NCBI GenBank assembly: GCA_016713885.1
Contig: JADJOF010000001.1
Span: 310,001-374,000, forward strand
Direction: 5' to 3'
Length of the DNA stretch: 64,000 nucleotides
Origin: Bdellovibrionales bacterium
Lineage (GTDB): Bacteria; Bdellovibrionota; Bdellovibrionia; Bdellovibrionales; JAMPXM01
Part shown: one piece after another, positions 59,626-64,000 of the stretch
Layout of the letters: each line of letters opens with the position of its first letter
Position numbering within the stretch: position 1 is the stretch's first letter
The notes under the pieces: model-generated
What the model saw: the letters and a program-made list of their open reading frames with translations, nothing else
Database searches by the model: none
What the model was told of the DNA's origin: nothing
Program-made: the position numbers and the translations under genes

Positions 59626-59820
59626 TTACAGGTGGTCGATAACAATGTCGCGAGCCATAACCGTTTTGCGGCCATCAGCTTTTGCGCTCTCGACACCTTT
59701 TTGGCAAAGGCGCTCAACGGCCTTTGACAGCACGTCGATTGTTTCTGAAGAGGTATTGCACTCTCCTTTTTCTTTGATGAACTTCTTTACCTTGCTCGTC
59801 ACAACAAGAACTTCAGCCAT
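59626..59820 (-). CDS. Bacterial histone-fold protein, Bd0055-like
   Basis: 64 residues: a single histone fold with three helices (VLVVTSKVKKFIKEK; NTSSETIDVLSKAVERLCQK; KTVMARDIVIDHL) and the conserved basic segment KADGRKTV before the last strand. It is strongly similar, from memory, to Bd0055 (HBb) of Bdellovibrio bacteriovorus, an abundant chromatin protein shown to bind DNA in an unusual end-on way as a dimer. GGAGG lies eight bases upstream and the gene has its own terminator, fitting high expression. Two cysteines (Cys21, Cys39) are present. Confidence 0.88.
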   Translation of the reverse strand: MAEVLVVTSKVKKFIKEKGECNTSSETIDVLSKAVERLCQKGVESAKADGRKTVMARDIVIDHL

Positions 59821-59958
59821 GATGAAAACCTCCGCCGTGTAGATCGCACACCGATCATTCCTTAGATCGGTTTAAAGTCTAGAGAGAGCCAAAACCAGGA
59901 TCAAGGGCCAATCACCAGCCTGCGACACTCGGCGTTACCAATCGGCCAAATATTGGAC

Positions 59959-60699
59959 TTAAGAAGTCACTTTGGGAGAGCGCCGCGTTTCAATCAGGCG
60001 CACCAGAAGAATCGACACCTCGTATAAAAACATCATCGGAATTAACAACATCAACATGCTGAGAACATCCGGCGGCGTTATCACAGCCGAAAGCGTTGCC
60101 AGCGCCAAAATCGCATAACGTCGTTTCTGCCGCAAAATCTGACTTGAGATCAGACCAATCGCACCGAGCACCACCAAGATCAGTGGCAGCTCAAATGAAG
60201 CGCCAAAAACAAGCGTCATCGTCGCGAAAAATGAAAGGTACTCCGAGATCGTGATCAGCGGCTTATCGACGGAGCCCCCAAAGGTGAACAAAAACTCGAA
60301 CGCCGACGGCAGAACCAAGAAGTAGGCAAACGAAACACCGGTCAAAAACAGAACAATGCCCGAGCCAATGAAGATCACTGAATACTTCTTCTCGTGCGAA
60401 TACAGGCCGGGAGCAACAAACTTCCAGACCTGATAGATCCAAACTGGACAAGCGAGAATGACCCCAGCCACCAACGACAGCTTCATGTGAGCCAAGAACT
60501 TATCCATCGGATTCGTGAAAACGAGTCCCCCGCCCGGAACATGAGCGACAATCGGATGCCGAACTATGTCGAAGAGTTGCTCAGAAAAGGCGAGGCAAAC
60601 ACCCGTACAAATCGCGATGGCCCAAGCCGATCGGACCAGACGATCGCGAAGCTCGGCAAGGTGGTCGACAAGGGTTAGGCCGTCCGGAGAATCTCTCAC
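59959..60699 (-). CDS. tatC: Sec-independent protein translocase TatC
   Basis: 246 residues from a GTG that overlaps the tatB-like stop by 4 bases. The N-terminus has LVDHLAELRDRLVRS, the signal-peptide-binding region. FTNPMDKFLAHMKLSL, PVWIYQVWKFVAPGLYSHE and six membrane helices follow. It is the core receptor of the twin-arginine translocase. A Tat-type substrate gene is seen at 15.6 kb. Confidence 0.94.
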   Translation of the reverse strand: MRDSPDGLTLVDHLAELRDRLVRSAWAIAICTGVCLAFSEQLFDIVRHPIVAHVPGGGLVFTNPMDKFLAHMKLSLVAGVILACPVWIYQVWKFVAPGLYSHEKKYSVIFIGSGIVLFLTGVSFAYFLVLPSAFEFLFTFGGSVDKPLITISEYLSFFATMTLVFGASFELPLILVVLGAIGLISSQILRQKRRYAILALATLSAVITPPDVLSMLMLLIPMMFLYEVSILLVRLIETRRSPKVTS

Positions 60700-60989
60700 G
60701 AATTCTTTTCCTCAGTCGTAGTTGCCGATGGAGGCGTCGCTGTCACGACCGGCTTCGCATCTGGAGCCGAAATGATCGACTTGGTCACGTCGTCCTGAAT
60801 TTTTTGAATTGTGTTGTTTGTAACGGAATGCGCATTCGCAACAGTGTCGGTCACTTCGCCCATCGCCTTTTTAAGCTCACGCAAAACACGGCCGACCGTA
60901 CGAGCCACCTCTGGCAATTGTTTTGGACCAATTGCGATCAACGCAATTGCGGCCAACAGCACCATTTCACCGAACCCGATATCAAACAT
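60696..60989 (-). CDS. tatB: TatA/TatB-family translocase subunit
   Basis: 97 residues: one N-terminal membrane helix (FGEMVLLAAIALIAIGPKQLP) with the GP turn and FG before it, then the amphipathic helix (EVARTVGRVLRELKKAMGEV) and a polar tail. The N-terminal MFDIGFGE is TatB-like. It is paired with tatC through a 4-base overlap. Distinguishing TatA from TatB needs comparison beyond this window. Confidence 0.85.
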   Translation of the reverse strand: MFDIGFGEMVLLAAIALIAIGPKQLPEVARTVGRVLRELKKAMGEVTDTVANAHSVTNNTIQKIQDDVTKSIISAPDAKPVVTATPPSATTTEEKNS

Positions 60990-61023
60990 ACCGGCTCAGG
61001 ATAGACCTGCGACTGATCGACGA

Positions 61024-61647
61024 CTACTGTTTTGTCGGCTTTTTCAGGTCTGAAAGCGGTACAGCAATAAGGCCGCGCTCAAGAAGCTGTTCGCGCGCCA
61101 AGTCAGAGCCTGTCTTCGCGTAAGTTTCATACAGACGAAGAATATTGGCCTCGTTCTGGAGATGGGCCTGTGCCGAAATCGTCGTCAGCACTTCAGAGAA
61201 ATTCAAAAAACGCGACGAGTACTCCCGGTACACCTTTGCCGCCATATCCTCTTTTTGCGAGTCCGCCAAAACGCTGTACGCCGTCACACCCATCTCGCAG
61301 TAGTAGTCGATATCGACAAGTTTCCGCTGAAGCGAGTCTCCAAAAAAACCGGTGATGTAGAGCGCACGATCGGCCAATCGCTTGAGCTGTTCATTTCGCG
61401 CCTGAGGCTCCTGATTGACGGCCTTCAAAAAAGCTTCCGCAAGCGTGCTTCGCGTGCGGCGACCCTGTTCGTCGACTTCGTCAAAAAAGTTAGCGGTCGG
61501 AACGTAGTACTCAAGGAGCTTAACGAGGTATGTCTGCGCAGAGGGGAACGTCGAGAATCCTCGCTTTGCAAACGCGGTTTGGACAGCCTCTGAAAAGAAG
61601 GCTGTAAATCCATCGGGAGTCACGATAATGCCCTGATTCTTGGCCAT
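61024..61647 (-). CDS. Helical hypothetical protein upstream of tatB
   Basis: 207 residues, soluble and helical, no signal peptide. Segments such as SAQTYLVKLLEYYVPTANFF and KLVDIDYYCEMGVTAYSVLA look conserved (aromatic-rich), but I do not recognise a domain. It is 34 bases upstream of tatB on the same strand, so it may share a transcript with the tat genes; a role in Tat export is not implied by sequence. Confidence 0.65.
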   Translation of the reverse strand: MAKNQGIIVTPDGFTAFFSEAVQTAFAKRGFSTFPSAQTYLVKLLEYYVPTANFFDEVDEQGRRTRSTLAEAFLKAVNQEPQARNEQLKRLADRALYITGFFGDSLQRKLVDIDYYCEMGVTAYSVLADSQKEDMAAKVYREYSSRFLNFSEVLTTISAQAHLQNEANILRLYETYAKTGSDLAREQLLERGLIAVPLSDLKKPTKQ

Positions 61648-61739
61648 ATCCTCATTTCATCATACGGTGTTTTTGACCGAATATCTGAGATTACAGACCT
61701 AAGACGGATCACTTTCTCGACGTCAGTCGATGAGGTGCC

Positions 61740-62627
61740 TCACTTTGAGCCACCCTCGGCCTTCCAAGGTGCTCGCGGTCCAACGGCAACGGTCACCGAC
61801 GGCGCCTCTATAATCCGAGCGATCAAAGCCTGCACATCTTCAGCGCGCACGGCGCGAACGCGATCGGCGTACTGAAAGATCTCTTCGCCGGGAATACCGT
61901 AGATCTCGTTAAACAAAAGCGAGGACGACACAGCCGAGGCCTTTTGCAAACCCAGATCGTGACTTCCAATCAAGTATCGAACAGCTCGATCCAGCTCGAT
62001 CTTTGGAATTGAAGTTGTCGCCAGTTTCTCGATCTCTGAGCGCATCATCGCAATCGCTGTTTCTCCCTTTTCGGGCGCACAACCAATAAACGCTCCAAAG
62101 TATCCACTATCCACACCATCCATCGACATTGGACCAACGCTATAGGCGAGCGACTTTTTATCGCGAAGTTCGATAAACAATCGACCGCCTTGGCCAGCCA
62201 AAACAGCCTGAGCAACTTGGAGCGCGTAGCGACTGGGGTCTGTCAGAGTCAGTCCCCGCCATCCCACCATGATGTGCGTCTGTTCTTTTTTAAGTTCGTG
62301 AAAACGGAAGACGTCGGTTTTCAGTGTCGAACTCAAGGCCACCTTCTTAAAGCCCTCACCCTTAGGTTGCGACTGCGGAATGTGATTCAAGGCATCGCAC
62401 CAGGCATCGATATGGGCATTGCCGGTCAAAACAAACACGGCGTCTTTTGGACGAATAATGCGGTGATGAAAGTCGTCCAGTGTTGCTTTTGAAAGCGTCG
62501 GGATGGTTTGAACCGTTCCAATCGGATCACGTGCGTAGGGATGCCCTTCAAAGAGGGCCTCCATAAACAGACGAGAACCAATCTGTGCCGGGCGATCTTC
62601 TCGAGTCCGCAATCCCTCGAGCATCAT
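61740..62627 (-). CDS. M16-family peptidase, C-terminal part
   Basis: 295 residues in the same frame as the gene upstream, from which it is separated by TAG and TAA codons (about 62630-62642). The sequence continues an M16 repeat: SRLFMEALFEGHPYARDPIG, FVLTGN, then the R/Y motif region GQGGRLFIELRDKKSLAYSV and a final helical domain. It lacks the zinc site, so it would not act alone. Either two compensating indels or real nonsense codons split the gene. Confidence 0.65.
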   Translation of the reverse strand: MMLEGLRTREDRPAQIGSRLFMEALFEGHPYARDPIGTVQTIPTLSKATLDDFHHRIIRPKDAVFVLTGNAHIDAWCDALNHIPQSQPKGEGFKKVALSSTLKTDVFRFHELKKEQTHIMVGWRGLTLTDPSRYALQVAQAVLAGQGGRLFIELRDKKSLAYSVGPMSMDGVDSGYFGAFIGCAPEKGETAIAMMRSEIEKLATTSIPKIELDRAVRYLIGSHDLGLQKASAVSSSLLFNEIYGIPGEEIFQYADRVRAVRAEDVQALIARIIEAPSVTVAVGPRAPWKAEGGSK

Positions 62628-62639
62628 CGCCTTTTAGCG

Positions 62640-64000
62640 CTAAACGGCCTCGCTCGAAATAGACGGCTTAAATGCCGTTTCAAAGAAGAGCGGAATGAGC
62701 TGCTCTTCATACTCTGACAGAACTTGTCCCGATACGCCTGCAGTGTGTCTGCCGCCGAAAGCGCCAAGGCCCGCTGCGAATCCCTCGATTTTCGAATTGA
62801 GGTCGGTCTCACTGAAGTTCGAAGTCCCTGTAATCCAAGTGCGGCTGAGAAGTTCGGTCAGTCCATCTTGATTCGCGGGTTCGAGGCGCGAGCCACCCAA
62901 GAATCCCAAGCGCGCACTGACGACTGGAGTCGATCGAGCGATTCGGGCAATGACGCGTAGACCAGACTTCAACGTGCGCGTTTCAATTTCTATCTCTCCA
63001 TCGGGGCGGGCCGTCCAGGCCGGGCGCGACGCGGATTTTTTCTTCTTTGGAACGATGCCGACTTTCGCGGTTTTCCAACGTTTGCCAAAGGCTTTCACGG
63101 CCGCTTGCAGAAGAGCTTTCTGTTGTTTCTCGTCGGACTCAAGCGGTGCCATACAAACAACACTCAGTTTTTCAGGTGCGAGATACTTTTTCGCCGTCTT
63201 AACCGCCTGCTCCGAACTGAACTTCCGAACACGAGCCAGATAGCGGTCCATTTCGGAAGGATCGCCCAGAAGAGTCGTCAGCGATCCAATCTTTCTTGCA
63301 AGACCATCAGCGGTCTCAAGACCGTAAAGCTCTGAGCTTTCAATATTCACAATCGCTCGTTCAATTTCTTCTGCCGAGACTGGACGCTCCAAGAGTCCGA
63401 CGATCTCTTCGGTCAAAAGCGGAAGCACTTCCTCAAGACGTTTCGCATTGAGATGAGCCGTGACCGTGAAAAAACCAGGATCGCGGGATGTAAAACAGCC
63501 AGCACCTGCCGAATTGACGACGTCCGACTCAACCCGAAGGCGGCGAACCACGCGGCTGGCATCGCCCTGGCCGAGTACCATCGCCAATGTCTCAAGAGCC
63601 GCGACGTCTTCGTGTTTCACGCTTGGAATCGGCCACGAGAAATGCAGCTGCATCTCCTTTACTTCGGCGCGATCGTAGTAAACGCGTGGTGTTTTCGTCG
63701 CCGCTTTAGGCTCCTTCGCGCGCGCCACTTTGCGAACAGCCGAAGCCTTCAGAGTACCAAAACGTGCACGGACCAACGTCGCCATCGCCGCCGTTTCAAA
63801 ATCGCCCGCGATGACAAGCGTCATGTTTTTTGGACTGTATCGCTCTTTGAAGTATCGCTTCAAAACGGCCGGGCTCACTTTTTTGATAACCTCGGGACGG
63901 CCAATCACCGGCAGGCGATACGGGTGCTTTTTGTAAATGCTCGAGAATAGAAGTCGGCTGCCCTTTCGCGACGGGCTGTCATTTGTCCTCTTGATCTCCT
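62640..64000 (-). CDS. M16-family zinc metallopeptidase (runs off the right edge)
   Basis: The frame is open to the window edge (KKHPYRLPVIGRPEVIKKVS is read just upstream of the first internal GTG at 63908). It contains the second half of the first M16 domain (YSPKNMTLVIAGDF; ASRVVRRLRVESDVVNSAGA), a linker with Lys-rich segment, then the first half of a second repeat. There the usual HxxEH site is replaced by degenerate ELLSR (DGLTELLSRTWITGT), so that repeat is non-catalytic. The catalytic zinc site of the first repeat would lie beyond the window. Periplasmic peptidase role inferred. Confidence 0.75.
   Translation of the reverse strand, partial: EIKRTNDSPSRKGSRLLFSSIYKKHPYRLPVIGRPEVIKKVSPAVLKRYFKERYSPKNMTLVIAGDFETAAMATLVRARFGTLKASAVRKVARAKEPKAATKTPRVYYDRAEVKEMQLHFSWPIPSVKHEDVAALETLAMVLGQGDASRVVRRLRVESDVVNSAGAGCFTSRDPGFFTVTAHLNAKRLEEVLPLLTEEIVGLLERPVSAEEIERAIVNIESSELYGLETADGLARKIGSLTTLLGDPSEMDRYLARVRKFSSEQAVKTAKKYLAPEKLSVVCMAPLESDEKQQKALLQAAVKAFGKRWKTAKVGIVPKKKKSASRPAWTARPDGEIEIETRTLKSGLRVIARIARSTPVVSARLGFLGGSRLEPANQDGLTELLSRTWITGTSNFSETDLNSKIEGFAAGLGAFGGRHTAGVSGQVLSEYEEQLIPLFFETAFKPSISSEAV

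Overview
The window looks like chromosomal DNA of a Bdellovibrionota-type bacterium (Bdellovibrio relatives). The best single marker is a 64-residue histone-fold protein at 59.6-59.8 kb that closely resembles the Bdellovibrio bacteriovorus histone Bd0055. The many secreted and lipidated proteins of unknown function and the double-membrane (Tat, lipoprotein, beta-barrel) gene content fit this. Taxonomy is inferred from gene content only.

Layout. 1-2.9 kb is accessory DNA: the 5' part of an IS21-type transposase gene, a small zinc-finger-like IS companion, and a three-gene unit led by a TIGR04255 protein. 3.1-18.0 kb is mostly core: a type III polyketide synthase/membrane protein/methyltransferase operon, a DUF3011 protein, a split alpha/beta hydrolase, a Cys/Met-metabolism PLP enzyme, a ParA-like ATPase, RhlE, a penicillin-acylase-like lipoprotein, a Tat-signal protein, an Asp/Asn-hydroxylase-like enzyme and a glycosyltransferase. 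18.3-23.2 kb is an integrative element (tyrosine integrase, excisionase, small cargo genes) ending at the 3' end of tRNA-Ser(CGA). 23.3-29.2 kb is a second core-like block: a DEAD-box helicase, HutD, an envelope-stress cluster, hemerythrin and a zinc-ribbon/rhomboid gene. 29.3-40.1 kb is a tandem array of integrated islets, each bounded by copies of the 3' end of tRNA-Ser: a RelA/SpoT-domain islet, a lipoprotein islet, and a larger element with integrase, AlpA, a RepA-like ATPase and a three-gene TIGR04255/helical protein/HNH operon. 40.2-64.0 kb is housekeeping: a large TPR protein, murA-prmC-prfA-rpmE-rho, PilZ, a LysM-like lipoprotein, DUF192, ppx, gatCAB, ligA, the histone gene, tatC/tatB and an M16 peptidase.

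Two points affect interpretation. First, many genes, including the normally essential murA, are broken by single-base indels, often in A or T runs; restoring one base rebuilds family-typical protein. This looks more like consensus error than gene decay, although slippage mutation cannot be excluded. Second, Rho carries an in-frame deletion of the segment holding its catalytic glutamate, which a one-base error cannot explain.

The best candidates for undescribed biology are the two TIGR04255-led operons in mobile DNA (one with an HNH nuclease), the RelA/SpoT islet, the chain of tRNA-Ser attachment sites, and the altered Rho.
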